64,000 nucleotides of DNA from Paracoccaceae bacterium (GCA_012103375.1 WLWX01000001.1:496001-560000); one strand, 5' to 3'; positions 17,246-26,170 are shown, numbered from the stretch's first letter. Notes: generated by a model from the sequence alone, not told the origin. Numbers and translations: made by a program.

Positions 17246-18415
17246 ATGGATTTCGATGTGATCATTCTGGGTGCCGGCGGGGCCGGGTTTCTGTGTGCCG
17301 CAACGGCGGCGCAGGGCGGGGCGCGGGTTCTGGTCATTGACCATGCCGCGAAACCGGGGAAGAAAATCCTGATCTCGGGCGGTGGGCGGTGCAATTTTAC
17401 CAACATGGGCTGCGAGCCCACATGCTTCCTGTCCGAAAACCCGCATTTCGCGAAATCGGCGCTGTCGCGGTATACGCAATGGGATTTCCTCGCGCTGGTC
17501 GAAGACCACGGGATCTCCTGGCACGAAAAGACGCTGGGGCAGCTGTTCTGCGATGGCTCGGCCCGGCAGATCGTGGCGATGCTGCTGGAGGAATGCGCCA
17601 AGGTCGGTGTCGAGCTGCGCCTGTCGACCGAGATTGGCGATATCGAGCACACAGATGGCAGATTCCGCGCGGCAGGTGCGTCGGCGCCGCAACTGGTCAT
17701 CGCCACCGGCGGGCCTTCGATTCCGAAGATGGGGGCGACCGGGCGCGCTTATGACATCGCGCGTCAGTTCGGCCTGCCGGTCGTGACGCCGCGCCCGGCG
17801 CTGGTTCCCCTGACACTGGGCGCAGATGACATGCTGTTCCGCACCATGTCGGGCGTCAGTGTTCCGGCAATTGCGCGGGTTGGCGACGTCAGCTTTGCCG
17901 AGGCCGCGTTGTTCACCCACAAGGGGTTGTCGGGACCGGCGATTCTGCAAATCTCGTCGTACTGGTCGCCGGGTGATCCCGTTTCATTGAATCTTGCGCC
18001 CGATGCTGGGGAGTGGCTGCGCGACGCACGCGGTCGCATGCCGCGTGCGCATCTCAAGGCGGCGCTGGCAGATCGGTTGCCTGCGCGCCTGGCCGAGGCA
18101 CTGGCCGGGCGCATCGGGCTGGAAACCGAATTGGGCAACCTCAGCAATGGCGATCTTGATCTTGCAGCTGGCGAGCTGACCAATCTGACATTCCGCCCCA
18201 GCGGCACCGAAGGGTTCGCCAAGGCCGAGGTGACGGCGGGCGGCATTTCGACCGACGCGCTGTCGTCAAAAACCATGGAGGCCCGCGCGGTTCCGGGGCT
18301 TTATGCCATCGGAGAAGCGGTGGATGTCACCGGCTGGCTGGGCGGGTATAACTTCCAGTGGGCCTGGTCATCGGGGGTTGCCGCAGGCCGGGCGATTGCG
18401 GCGCGTCGGGCGTGA
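17246..18415 (+). CDS. HI0933/YhiN-family flavoprotein
   Basis: A 389-residue FAD-binding protein of the HI0933-like group. It has the N-terminal GAGGAGFLCAATAA dinucleotide motif, the family hallmark KPGKKILISGGGRCNFTN (from residue 37), and the C-terminal GWLGGYNFQWAWSSG with the second FAD contact. Members are widespread and poorly understood aminoacetone-oxidase-like or BaiN-like reductases. ATG 17246 is preceded by AAAGG. It starts 37 bases after the moc-like operon on the same strand and so may be cotranscribed, but it is a common housekeeping-type gene and need not belong to the pathway. Confidence 0.85.
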   Translation: MDFDVIILGAGGAGFLCAATAAQGGARVLVIDHAAKPGKKILISGGGRCNFTNMGCEPTCFLSENPHFAKSALSRYTQWDFLALVEDHGISWHEKTLGQLFCDGSARQIVAMLLEECAKVGVELRLSTEIGDIEHTDGRFRAAGASAPQLVIATGGPSIPKMGATGRAYDIARQFGLPVVTPRPALVPLTLGADDMLFRTMSGVSVPAIARVGDVSFAEAALFTHKGLSGPAILQISSYWSPGDPVSLNLAPDAGEWLRDARGRMPRAHLKAALADRLPARLAEALAGRIGLETELGNLSNGDLDLAAGELTNLTFRPSGTEGFAKAEVTAGGISTDALSSKTMEARAVPGLYAIGEAVDVTGWLGGYNFQWAWSSGVAAGRAIAARRA

Positions 18416-18489
18416 CGCCGCTGACGGGGTGATTGTGCAGGCGTACACATGACTCGAAAGGACGGCATGGGCGCTGGCCCGCACAAACC

Positions 18490-20346
18490 TCACTCAGGCG
18501 GTGCGTCGTAGATTCCGTGCGCGGTCTTGTCCCAGTAATAGGGCCGGACGACCATATCCAGCAGACCCCGGTATGCGGCAAGCGCGCCCAGCGGAAAATA
18601 GAAATGCAATGTCGGCACCCATTTGATCAACCAGCTGCGCCCGGTGGTTGCAGCGGCGATGCAGCCGATGGTGATGACCTCGCTCAGCAGAAACAAGGCG
18701 CCCAGCAGGACGAGCACGCCCCAGGGCGCGACGTTGACCAGCGGATACGGCAACCCCAGCGGGATCAGCCAGAAGGACCACAGGACCGGGGCCAGAACAA
18801 ACTGGCTGAGGGTGCCCAGAAACACCACCTGCACGCCCAGAAACCGCCATGCGCCCAGTTGGCGCAGCAACCGAAGTGGGCGGCGCATATGGACGGCGTA
18901 TGTGACGGCATAGCCCTTGAGCCAGCGCGCACGCTGTTTGACCCAGGGCCAGAAGCGGCAGTTCGCCTCTTCCTGGGTGACGCTTGAAATCAGCTCGGTC
19001 CGATAGCCGTGGCGCGCCAGACGCAGCCCGAGGTCGGCGTCTTCGGTCACGTTATGCGCGTCCCAACCACCCAGCGCTTCGATCGCGGCGCGGCGAAAGA
19101 ACAGGCTGGTGCCGCCCAGCGGCACCACCAGACCCATGCGTTCCAGCCCCGGCAGGATAATACGAAACCAGGTGGCGTATTCGACCGTGAAGCAGCGGGA
19201 CAACCAATTCGACCCGGCGTTGTAAAAATCCAGAACCGCCTGCACGCAGGCCAGTTCGTGACCTGCGGCAAGGAAGCGTTCGGCAACGCGTCGGATCTGA
19301 TCCGGCGCGGGCAGATCCTCGGCGTCATAGATCCCGACGATCGAGCCGCGGGCGAAATCCAGCGCATAGTTCAGCGCCCTGGGTTTGGTCTGCAACATCG
19401 CGCGCGGCACGACGATCTGGCGCATTGACGGCAACAGGTTGGCACCGGCCAATGTGTCCTGCGTGGTCAGGTCATCTTCTTCAACCACCAGGCAGATATC
19501 GAGACAACCGGCCGGATAGTCGAGCGCGGCCAGACGGCGCACCAGCGTGGCGGCAATCTCACGCTCGCGAAACAGCGGGACCAGCAGGGTCACGACGGGC
19601 AGGCGCTTGTTGGGGGCGGGATCGACATTAATGCCAACCTCGCCCCGGCGCATGGCCCGCATCTGCAGCAGTGTTGCAGCGCTGCGAAGTGCGGTTGTCG
19701 CAATCAGCGTCACGACAGCCCAGACCGCCAGGGCCGAAAACGCCAGCACCGGCGCGAGGGCCGCGAATGCCAGCGCCGCCAGCATCACACCGCCAAACAG
19801 CCAGCCGAACCTGCGCGGCGACCAGCCGCGACAGCTTTCGGCGGCGTCGACCCGCACCTCGGCACCGCGGGCCAGCGCGCGCTGGCGCAGTGGCAGCAGG
19901 CAGGCGTGCATCTGGTCTTCGGTCGCGATGACCATGCGGACCGGGCCAAGCTTGGTGGCCAGCCAGCGCCGCACCGCCGCAAAGCGTTCCGGGCGTGCGG
20001 TCGCGACCAGGGTCGCGCCGCCGGGCGTGTTGAGCGGGAGGATTCCCAGATGAATGCAGGCATCCGCGCCAAGCTGGTCGATCAGGCGGATATCCACGAT
20101 GTGCTGATCCGGTACGAACCGCGCCGCGCCGGTAACGGCGGATTGCGCCCGCGCCAGATCACCGGTCCGGATCAACCCCATCGACAACAAAACGTCAGCC
20201 AGACGCGCCTCGCCCCGTGCCGCCGCGCTGTAGGCCGCGTCAAGATCCCGTGCCGTCAGAACGCCCATATCTACAAGCGCGCTTGCCATTGAATCGGGCA
20301 ATGAACGTTGGTCAGTCGCGGGTCTTGCGGCAAGCGCAGTCTGCAT
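18490..20346 (-). CDS. GT2 membrane glycosyltransferase with N-terminal MshEN-like domain
   Basis: A 618-residue protein. Residues about 15-155 resemble the N-terminal domain of type II secretion ATPases (LADVLLSMGLIRTGDLARAQ), the MshEN fold that binds cyclic-di-GMP in some proteins. Two membrane segments follow at about 180-225. The processive family-2 glycosyltransferase core has VTLLVPLFRERE, the metal-binding YDAEDLP, VTEDADLG, and the acceptor motif QRARWLKGY. Several C-terminal membrane helices follow. It probably makes an exported beta-glycan. CtrA-like boxes lie upstream (20370-20410), so cell-cycle or CtrA control and second-messenger control are both plausible inferences. It lies downstream of carA on the same strand. 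Confidence 0.82.
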   Translation of the reverse strand: MQTALAARPATDQRSLPDSMASALVDMGVLTARDLDAAYSAAARGEARLADVLLSMGLIRTGDLARAQSAVTGAARFVPDQHIVDIRLIDQLGADACIHLGILPLNTPGGATLVATARPERFAAVRRWLATKLGPVRMVIATEDQMHACLLPLRQRALARGAEVRVDAAESCRGWSPRRFGWLFGGVMLAALAFAALAPVLAFSALAVWAVVTLIATTALRSAATLLQMRAMRRGEVGINVDPAPNKRLPVVTLLVPLFREREIAATLVRRLAALDYPAGCLDICLVVEEDDLTTQDTLAGANLLPSMRQIVVPRAMLQTKPRALNYALDFARGSIVGIYDAEDLPAPDQIRRVAERFLAAGHELACVQAVLDFYNAGSNWLSRCFTVEYATWFRIILPGLERMGLVVPLGGTSLFFRRAAIEALGGWDAHNVTEDADLGLRLARHGYRTELISSVTQEEANCRFWPWVKQRARWLKGYAVTYAVHMRRPLRLLRQLGAWRFLGVQVVFLGTLSQFVLAPVLWSFWLIPLGLPYPLVNVAPWGVLVLLGALFLLSEVITIGCIAAATTGRSWLIKWVPTLHFYFPLGALAAYRGLLDMVVRPYYWDKTAHGIYDAPPE

Positions 20347-20369
20347 AAAGGGTCTTTCGCATCAGGCGA

Positions 20370-20384
20370 TTAACCTTTGAGTAA
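20370..20384 (-). promoter_or_regulatory. CtrA-like box 1 (TTAA-N7-GTAA)
   Basis: TTAA CCTTTGA GTAA departs by one base from the CtrA consensus TTAA-N7-TTAA. It lies 24-38 bases upstream of the GT2 start codon and 26 bp from a perfect box. Confidence 0.4.
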
Positions 20385-20395
20385 CGGTGCAAGCG

Positions 20396-20410
20396 TTAAT
20401 AGGCAGTTAA
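20396..20410 (-). promoter_or_regulatory. CtrA-like box 2 (perfect TTAA-N7-TTAA)
   Basis: TTAA TAGGCAG TTAA matches the established alphaproteobacterial CtrA recognition pattern exactly. It lies 50-64 bases upstream of the GT2 start, in the 106-bp gap after carA. TTAA is rare in this GC-rich background, so two spaced boxes are notable. Confidence 0.5.
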
Positions 20411-20452
20411 TCGAACCGCTGCGCATTTGAGTAAAAAAGCAGGAAACCGACC

Positions 20453-21631
20453 CTAACGCCAGGCGGTTTCCTTTGCCGCGTCCATCGCAGTGGCGAAACG
20501 TTCGAACAGGTAAAAACTGTCCTGCGGGCCTGGGCTGGCCTCGGGGTGATACTGGACAGAAAAGACCGGCCGGTCCACGATCCGGATGCCGCAGTTTGAA
20601 CCGTCAAACAGCGACACATGGGTTTCTGTGACGCCGTCGGGCAGTGTCTGCGCGTCAACGGTGAAGCCGTGGTTCATCGACGTAATCTCGACCTTGCCGG
20701 TTTCGAAATCCTTGACCGGGTGGTTCGCGCCGTGGTGGCCGTGGTTCATCTTGACGGTGTGCGCCCCCAGCGCCAGCGCAAGCATTTGGTGGCCAAGGCA
20801 AATCCCGAAGACCGGCATCTTTGGCCGCGCCTCAAGCACGCCTTTTATCATCGGCACCGCGTAAGCCCCTGTCGCCGCCGGATCACCGGGACCGTTGGAC
20901 AGGAACACGCCGTCCGGGTCATGGGCCAGTACGTCCTCGGCCGTTGCAGTGGCGGGCAGGACGGTCACGTCGCAGCCTGCGCTGGCCAGGCAGCGCAGGA
21001 TATTGCGTTTCGCGCCATAGTCGATGGCGACGACCTTATGGCCCGGCCCTTCCCGGCGGGGAAACCCATCTGGCCAGGCCCAGCGCATCTCGTCCCAGCG
21101 ATAGGATTGCGCGCAGGTGACGGTTTTCGCCAGATCCAGCCCCTCGAGCCCCGAAAACCCGCGCGCGGCTGCGACCAGCGTTTCCAGATCGAAGTCACCC
21201 GCGGGGTCGTGGACCAGCGCCACATGCGGCGCGCCCTGCTGGCGGATTTCGCGGGTCAGGCGGCGGGTGTCGATGCCGCCGATGCCGATCCGGTTGCGCG
21301 CTGCCAGCCAATTGGAAAGCGCACCGGTGGCGTGCCAGTTTGATGGCGCGGTGGGATCCCATTTGACGACCATCCCCTCTGCCACGGGGTCGGCGGCTTC
21401 TGAATCCTCCTCCGTCACGCCGGTATTGCCGATGTGGGGGAATGTGAAGGTCACGACCTGACCGGCGTAGGACGGGTCGGTCATAACCTCTTGATAGCCG
21501 GTCATGGCGGTGTTGAAACACAGCTCGGCCACGACCTGCCCGGTCGCCCCGAACCCCTTGCCGTAGAACACCGTACCGTCGCCCAGTACCAGGCAGGCCG
21601 TTGGCCTCGCAGGCGTTGATGCGCTGGTCAT
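20453..21631 (-). CDS. carA: Carbamoyl-phosphate synthase small subunit
   Basis: A 392-residue glutaminase subunit of carbamoyl-phosphate synthetase, for arginine and pyrimidine biosynthesis in the cytoplasm. The N-terminal CPSase small domain has GFGATGQVVAELCFNTAMTG. The class I amidotransferase domain has FLSNGPGDP, the nucleophile Cys278 in FGICLGHQM, and the late HPEASPGP with catalytic His and Glu. ATG 21631 has GGAGG eight bases upstream; GTG 21634 is an alternative. carB is not adjacent. It diverges from the YqeY gene. Confidence 0.97.
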   Translation of the reverse strand: MTSASTPARPTACLVLGDGTVFYGKGFGATGQVVAELCFNTAMTGYQEVMTDPSYAGQVVTFTFPHIGNTGVTEEDSEAADPVAEGMVVKWDPTAPSNWHATGALSNWLAARNRIGIGGIDTRRLTREIRQQGAPHVALVHDPAGDFDLETLVAAARGFSGLEGLDLAKTVTCAQSYRWDEMRWAWPDGFPRREGPGHKVVAIDYGAKRNILRCLASAGCDVTVLPATATAEDVLAHDPDGVFLSNGPGDPAATGAYAVPMIKGVLEARPKMPVFGICLGHQMLALALGAHTVKMNHGHHGANHPVKDFETGKVEITSMNHGFTVDAQTLPDGVTETHVSLFDGSNCGIRIVDRPVFSVQYHPEASPGPQDSFYLFERFATAMDAAKETAWR

Positions 21632-21722
21632 CACGGGGTCCTCCGGATCGTGGCTGTTGGCAAATTCGCGGCAACCTACGGGTGTGGCCGGGGCGGGTCA
21701 AGCGGCTGGTTTGTTTTGGCTA

Positions 21723-21747
21723 ACGTAACGAAATCAACACGTTACGT
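21723..21747. promoter_or_regulatory. 8-bp inverted repeat between carA and yqeY
   Basis: ACGTAACG and CGTTACGT are exact reverse complements separated by nine AT-rich bases. The site lies 92 bases upstream of carA in the divergent promoter region. It has the look of a dimeric regulator site; no regulator is assigned. Confidence 0.4.
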
Positions 21748-21825
21748 AGAAATACCCCTGTTGCGGGCGGTTCCTTGATTGGCTATTGTCGCAGACTGGG
21801 GTGCGAAAACAGTGGGATGTCTGTG

Positions 21826-22287
21826 ATGACACTGAAATCGAAAGTGGCCGACGCGTTGCAGGACGCGATGCGTGCCAAGGATGCAACGCGCCTGTCGACG
21901 CTGCGGCTGATCAACGCCGCGATCAAGGATCGCGAGATTGCGCAGCGCGGAACCGAGGATGGCGAGGCCGCGATCGGCGACCCCGAAGTGCTGGTCATTC
22001 TGGGCAAAATGGTCAAACAGCGCCACGAAAGCGCGCGCGCCTATGATGAGGGCGGGCGGCTGGAACTGGCCGAAAAGGAACGTGACGAGATCAAAGTGAT
22101 CGAGGATTTCCTGCCCCGGCAGATGTCCGAAGACGAAGTCGCCGCCGCCATCGACGCCGCGATTGCTCAGGCGGGCGCAAGCTCGATCCGGGATATGGGC
22201 GCGGTCATGGGGACGCTGAAGGGCAAATTCACCGGACAGATGGATTTCGGTACGGTCGGGCCGATGGTCAAGGCACGGCTGAGTTGA
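21826..22287 (+). CDS. GatB/YqeY domain protein
   Basis: A 153-residue YqeY-family protein, related to the C-terminal tRNA-binding domain of GatB. The family pattern RLSTLRLINAAIKDREI is near residue 25, and IEDFLPRQMSEDEV and the C-terminal GAVMGTLKGKFTGQMD are also typical. ATG 21826 is selected because the family normally starts with M-x-L-K/R; ATG 21817 is also possible. A role in tRNA-dependent amidation or aminoacylation has been suggested for the family but is not firmly established. The next gene overlaps its stop. Confidence 0.88.
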   Translation: MTLKSKVADALQDAMRAKDATRLSTLRLINAAIKDREIAQRGTEDGEAAIGDPEVLVILGKMVKQRHESARAYDEGGRLELAEKERDEIKVIEDFLPRQMSEDEVAAAIDAAIAQAGASSIRDMGAVMGTLKGKFTGQMDFGTVGPMVKARLS

Positions 22288-22679
22288 GCGACCTCTTCGA
22301 CGAAGACCTGTTCCTGAAGGGGCTGGAACAGCGCAAGGCGACGCTGGGTGCCGACTATGTCGAAAACAACCTCGCCGCCGCCGACGATCTAACCCGCCCG
22401 TTTCAGGAAGCCATGACGGCCTGGTGCTGGGGTTTCGGTTGGGGCGATGAGGCGATCCCGCCAAAGACCCGCAGCATGATGAACCTGGCGATGCTGGGTG
22501 CGCTGGGCCGCCTGCATGAGTGGGAGGTTCACTGCCGCAGCGCGCTGAACAACGGTGTCAGCCATGATGAAATCCGTGCCATAATCCATGCCGTCGGGAT
22601 TTACGCAGGCGTGCCGATGGCGCTGGAGTGCTTTCGCATCGCGCGCCGCGTGCTGGACGCGGCTGACGCCACTGGTTGA
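22284..22679 (+). CDS. Carboxymuconolactone-decarboxylase (CMD) family protein
   Basis: A 131-residue CMD-domain protein. The pattern RSMMNLAMLGALGRLHEWEVH followed by HAVGIYAGVPMALECFRIA is that of 4-carboxymuconolactone decarboxylase-like proteins; no AhpD-type CxxC is present, so it is unlikely to be a peroxidase. It has a TTG start at 22284, overlapping the YqeY stop. No other protocatechuate-pathway gene is nearby, so I do not call it pcaC. The function is probably a small-molecule decarboxylase or isomerase. Confidence 0.75.
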   Translation: MSDLFDEDLFLKGLEQRKATLGADYVENNLAAADDLTRPFQEAMTAWCWGFGWGDEAIPPKTRSMMNLAMLGALGRLHEWEVHCRSALNNGVSHDEIRAIIHAVGIYAGVPMALECFRIARRVLDAADATG

Positions 22680-22724
22680 GGGGCCTCTGGTTGCGGCGTC
22701 CGACACAGGCTAGACCCGCACAGC

Positions 22725-23819
22725 ATGACTCAGACCCGCCGACATTTCCTGCACGCCGCTTCGGCCACAATGCTCAGCGTGCTGGCCGCCCCGGCAATCG
22801 CGCAGGCCGATCCTGTGCGTCGCGCCGGGGCGCGCATTCTGGTAGGGTTTGCCGGAACGCGGGCGCGCGACGCCGGGGTTCAGGCTGTCGCGCGTGATCT
22901 TGCGGCGGGCCGCGTCGCTGGCGTCGTCCTGTTCCAGCGCAATATCCGCAGCGCGCGCCAGTTGCGCAGGCTGCTGGACGTGTTGCGGGACGCGGGCGGT
23001 GCGACGCCCCCGATCATCACAATCGACAACGAAGGCGGCCCCACGACCCGCACCAACGATGCGCGCGGGTTCAAAAGCTGGCTGGCCGCGCAGCAGGTCG
23101 TGGCGCGATGCGACAGTGAAGACTGCGTCTATGACTACTACAAACCGCGCGCCGCCCAGCTGGCCAAGGCCGGGATCACGCTGAACCTGGCGCCGGTCAC
23201 CGACCTGAACGTCAACCCGCGCAATCCGATCATCGGCGGGCTTGGGCGCAGTTTCTCGGCCGATCCTCGTGTTGTCACGGCTGCCGCGCGGCAGTTCATC
23301 TGGGCGCATCGGGCGGCTGGGCTGGCGACCTGCCTCAAGCATTTTCCCGGCCATGGCAGCACCACGGACGACAGCCATCTGGGCCTGCCGGACATCACGC
23401 AAAGCTGGTCCGCGGTTGAGTTGGATCCCTTCGCCAAACTGGTCGGCGAAGGGCTGGCCGATTCCGTGATGATGGCGCATCTGTTTCACGAGAACCTGTC
23501 TGACGGGCGGTTCCAGCCGACATCGCTCAGCCAGAAGGCGATCGGGGTTCTGCGCCATGAAATCGGCTTCGACGGGCCGGTGATCACCGACGATCTGCAA
23601 ATGGGCGCGGTGCGCAACGCCTACGACGAAGCCGCGTCAGTGCATCAGGCCATCGCGGCAGGCAATGACCTGCTGATCTTTGGCAATTTCGCCAACCCCG
23701 ATGCCGGCCTCGGCGCGCGGATCAATTCCGCCGTGCAGGGCGCACTTGCCGGCGGCGCGATTTCGGATCAGGCGATGGCGCAAAGCGAGCGGCGCATAGA
23801 GACCTTGCGGCAAAGCTGA
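22725..23819 (+). CDS. Exported GH3 beta-N-acetylhexosaminidase-like protein (NagZ family)
   Basis: A 364-residue glycoside hydrolase family 3 domain. It opens with a Tat-type signal (TRRHFLHAASATMLSVLAAP). The NagZ-type motif KHFPGHGSTTDDSH carries the catalytic His dyad region, and VITDDLQMGA carries the probable nucleophile Asp. PIITIDNEGG replaces the more usual DQEGG. NagZ cleaves GlcNAc-anhydroMurNAc during peptidoglycan recycling and is normally cytoplasmic, so a Tat leader is unusual and suggests a periplasmic or lipid-exposed role. It is convergent with the PIG-L gene. Confidence 0.83.
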   Translation: MTQTRRHFLHAASATMLSVLAAPAIAQADPVRRAGARILVGFAGTRARDAGVQAVARDLAAGRVAGVVLFQRNIRSARQLRRLLDVLRDAGGATPPIITIDNEGGPTTRTNDARGFKSWLAAQQVVARCDSEDCVYDYYKPRAAQLAKAGITLNLAPVTDLNVNPRNPIIGGLGRSFSADPRVVTAAARQFIWAHRAAGLATCLKHFPGHGSTTDDSHLGLPDITQSWSAVELDPFAKLVGEGLADSVMMAHLFHENLSDGRFQPTSLSQKAIGVLRHEIGFDGPVITDDLQMGAVRNAYDEAASVHQAIAAGNDLLIFGNFANPDAGLGARINSAVQGALAGGAISDQAMAQSERRIETLRQS

Positions 23820-23841
23820 GCGCCGCGTGCAGGCAGGCGAC

Positions 23842-24603
23842 CTATCGAAAATAGACCAGATTGTCCGGCCCAACCTCGGGCGCTGGGATGTGCAGCAGCG
23901 GCGCGGTATCCGGCACCGGAGGTGCTTCGCCGTTTTCGATCAATTGCAAAGGTGCTGGCAGGAAGACCTCTTCCATCGGCCAGACCCAGTCCTCTTTCCA
24001 CGTCCAGCAATCATGGCTCTGATAAGTTCGCATAACCTGATCAGCCAGATCCGGGTCAGGGCGCGCCCGCAGGATTGGCCCCGGCGTGGCCGCATATCTT
24101 CGCGCCAATGCCGAGGTGCGGCGCGACACAAAGCCCGAAACCCACATCTGAAACCCGATCCGAGGCTGCAGGTGTTCCAGAACCCGATAAAGCTGAACAT
24201 GGTCCGCATGACCATATTCGCCCCAGGGGTTATGGGTAAACACGCGGGACCCGGGGTTCAACCTGGCAGAGAGGGCTTTGGTAAGCGCCCGAAAATTCGC
24301 GGCATAGGCGTCAATGACCGCCCCAAGCTGGCCGGGCGCGTTCATCGCCAGCCCGTGGTCTGTCAGGATGGGATCGGACCAGTTGACCGCATCAAATGTC
24401 CCGGCTTCGGCCAGGGCAAGCGCGTCAACGGGGAAGGGCAGCGCCGCCATCGCCGCTGCCCGGCGTGCGCCAAGACCGGGGCGCCGCGCATAATCCTGAA
24501 ACGCAATGATCACCTGTGCGGCCCTTGGCAGGGCCGAGGCGAACCACAGGATTTCATCATCCGGGTGTGCGACAATGACTGTTGCGTCCTCGATTGTCGT
24601 CAT
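23842..24603 (-). CDS. PIG-L family deacetylase
   Basis: A 253-residue zinc-dependent GlcNAc-PI/LmbE-like de-N-acetylase. The metal and catalytic motif AHPDDE lies near residue 14, and HNPWGEYGHADHV supplies the later His. Residues GFQMWVSGFVSRR follow as in sugar-deacetylating members. ATG 24603 is used; a TTG at 24612 overlapping the upstream stop is also possible and has better ribosome-binding spacing. It is cotranscribed downstream of the broken GT4 glycosyltransferase gene, so it probably once acted on a glycan or glycoconjugate made by it. Confidence 0.83.
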   Translation of the reverse strand: MTTIEDATVIVAHPDDEILWFASALPRAAQVIIAFQDYARRPGLGARRAAAMAALPFPVDALALAEAGTFDAVNWSDPILTDHGLAMNAPGQLGAVIDAYAANFRALTKALSARLNPGSRVFTHNPWGEYGHADHVQLYRVLEHLQPRIGFQMWVSGFVSRRTSALARRYAATPGPILRARPDPDLADQVMRTYQSHDCWTWKEDWVWPMEEVFLPAPLQLIENGEAPPVPDTAPLLHIPAPEVGPDNLVYFR

Positions 24604-24608
24604 CGTCG

Positions 24609-25880
24609 TCAATATGCCTTTTTCTTCTGCAGCTCAGGCACGCTCCTCGGCGCGGTGGACGCATCGGTTTCTATCGCGCGATAGACAGCCATTGTTGCGC
24701 TGATTGCATCTGACAGCGCAAAATGCTGCACCCGTGCCAGACCGCGCCGGGTCAGTTGCGCATGTGCCATGGGATCGTCAAGGATCTGTCGAACAGCGTC
24801 GATCATTGCAGTCTTGTCGCCCGGTTCGACCAATCGGATCGCGGGGGGACTGCCCGAAACCTCGGTCAATCCGCCGACGCGGTAAGCAACGGCGGGAACG
24901 CCGCAGGCCATCGCCTCTAGCATGACGCTGCCGAAGGCTTCGCGCCGCGACGTCAGGATCAGGACATCCGCCACCCCAAGTGCAAGACGCGCTTCGGCTT
25001 GATCGACAAACCCGGTGATGCTCCAGTTCGGCTCAGCGGCATTCAGGCGCATGGCCGCCGTCAGTTTCGCCCGGTCCGGCCCGTCGCCACAGATCAGCAG
25101 GAAGCCATCCGGCGCAAGCGCGCGTGCGATGTCCGGCAGGTCGCGCCATCCCTTCTCGGCCCGGATACGCCCGAGGTAGAGGGCGATTTTCCTGTCACGC
25201 GGTATGGCGTGGCGCGTGCGAAAGTCGCCGATATCGTCCGTGTCTGCCGAGGCGCGGAATGCGTCCGCATCAATGGCATCCGGGATCACGCAAACCCGGG
25301 CCGGAGCGATCGAATAGGCATCAACAAGGCGGCGCGCCTGTGTCTGCGTCAGCGCAATGACCCGCGTGGCCCGGCGCAGACTGATCCCGTCGATCCAGCG
25401 GGCCGCACGCCGTAGTGCGGGGTTTTTGCGCGCCACCCAAAGCTGGGTGCTGAAGGTGACCACAGTCGGCATGCCCAGAATGCGTGCGCCGACCACCAGA
25501 AGGCGACAGCACAGCCAGTGATTGAAATGGATGTGAACAAGGGTGTCGCGCCTGCGTTGCCGCCAAAGATACGCCATGACCGCCAACCCCCATGTCACAC
25601 CCAGCATCCAGGGCACCAACCATCCGGACAGGCCGGGGCCGACCGAGTGGATCCGGGTTCGGGCCGACATACACTCGGTCCGGGGGCTGTTTGGCAGGCG
25701 GGTTGTCAGCACCGTTTGGCTGGCGCCTGCCTACTCCAGTGCTTTGGTCAATCGTCGGGTCTGGATCTGCAATCCGCCGCAGGGATCATAACGCACCGGG
25801 CAGGGGCCTTGGCGCTGAAAATGCGGCGTGATCCGCAGGATATGCCGACGCTCAGCCAACGGGCCACGCCGGATCGTCAT
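24609..25880 (-). pseudogene. GT4 glycosyltransferase interrupted by an in-frame amber codon
   Basis: The reading frame from ATG 25880 encodes a GT4 N-terminus (ILRITPHF, then DPCGGLQIQTRRLTKALE) but meets TAG at 25731-25733, codon 50. The same frame continues without further stops as AGASQTVLTTRLPNSP and a full C-terminal half: TRVIALTQ, ALYLGRIRAEKGW, LLICGDGP, and the donor-binding SRREAFGSVMLEAMACGVPAV. A single CAG-to-TAG change (Gln in ALEQAG) explains it. The intact length would be 423 residues. A GTG at 25712 could give an N-terminally truncated protein lacking the acceptor-site GG loop. A sequencing error cannot be excluded. Confidence 0.82.
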
Positions 25881-25987
25881 TGCCAGAACTGTTCGTCGCG
25901 CGCCCCATCCCCGCACAATGATCGAGACGCCCGGCAAATAAAAGACCGTACCAGGCCGTGCCCGGGGGCTTGCTGCGCAGCGGTCCC

Positions 25988-26020
25988 AAAAAAAACGGGC
26001 CACCCGTTGCCGGATGGCCC
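25988..26020 (-). terminator. Intrinsic terminator of tRNA-Gly
   Basis: On the minus strand a 10-bp stem (GGGCCATCCG with CGGGTGGCCC, one G-T pair) closes a GCAA tetraloop. It is followed after one base by eight T residues, a textbook Rho-independent terminator, seven bases past the tRNA CCA end. Confidence 0.92.
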
Positions 26021-26027
26021 TGTTTAT

Positions 26028-26102
26028 TGGAGCGGGCGATGAGATTCGAACTCACGACCCTAACCTTGGCAAGGTTATGCTCTACCCCTGAGCTACGCCC
26101 GC
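26028..26102 (-). tRNA. tRNA-Gly(GCC)
   Basis: A 75-nt tRNA with encoded CCA. The acceptor stem GCGGGCG pairs with CGCCCGC. The D-arm AGCTCAGGGGTAGAGC, the anticodon loop CTTGCCAAG with anticodon GCC at 26068-26070, and the T-arm GTTCGAATC are all present. A strong terminator follows. Confidence 0.97.
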
Positions 26103-26170
26103 ATCCATTGGGTTTGCGTCAGATATAAACTCTGGCGCGGGGCTGCAAGGGGTTTTTCGCGCATCAAGCC

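Noticed and set aside
22284-22679. pcaC of the protocatechuate pathway
   Set aside because: CMD-domain membership is clear but no other beta-ketoadipate gene is nearby, so the specific name is not supported.
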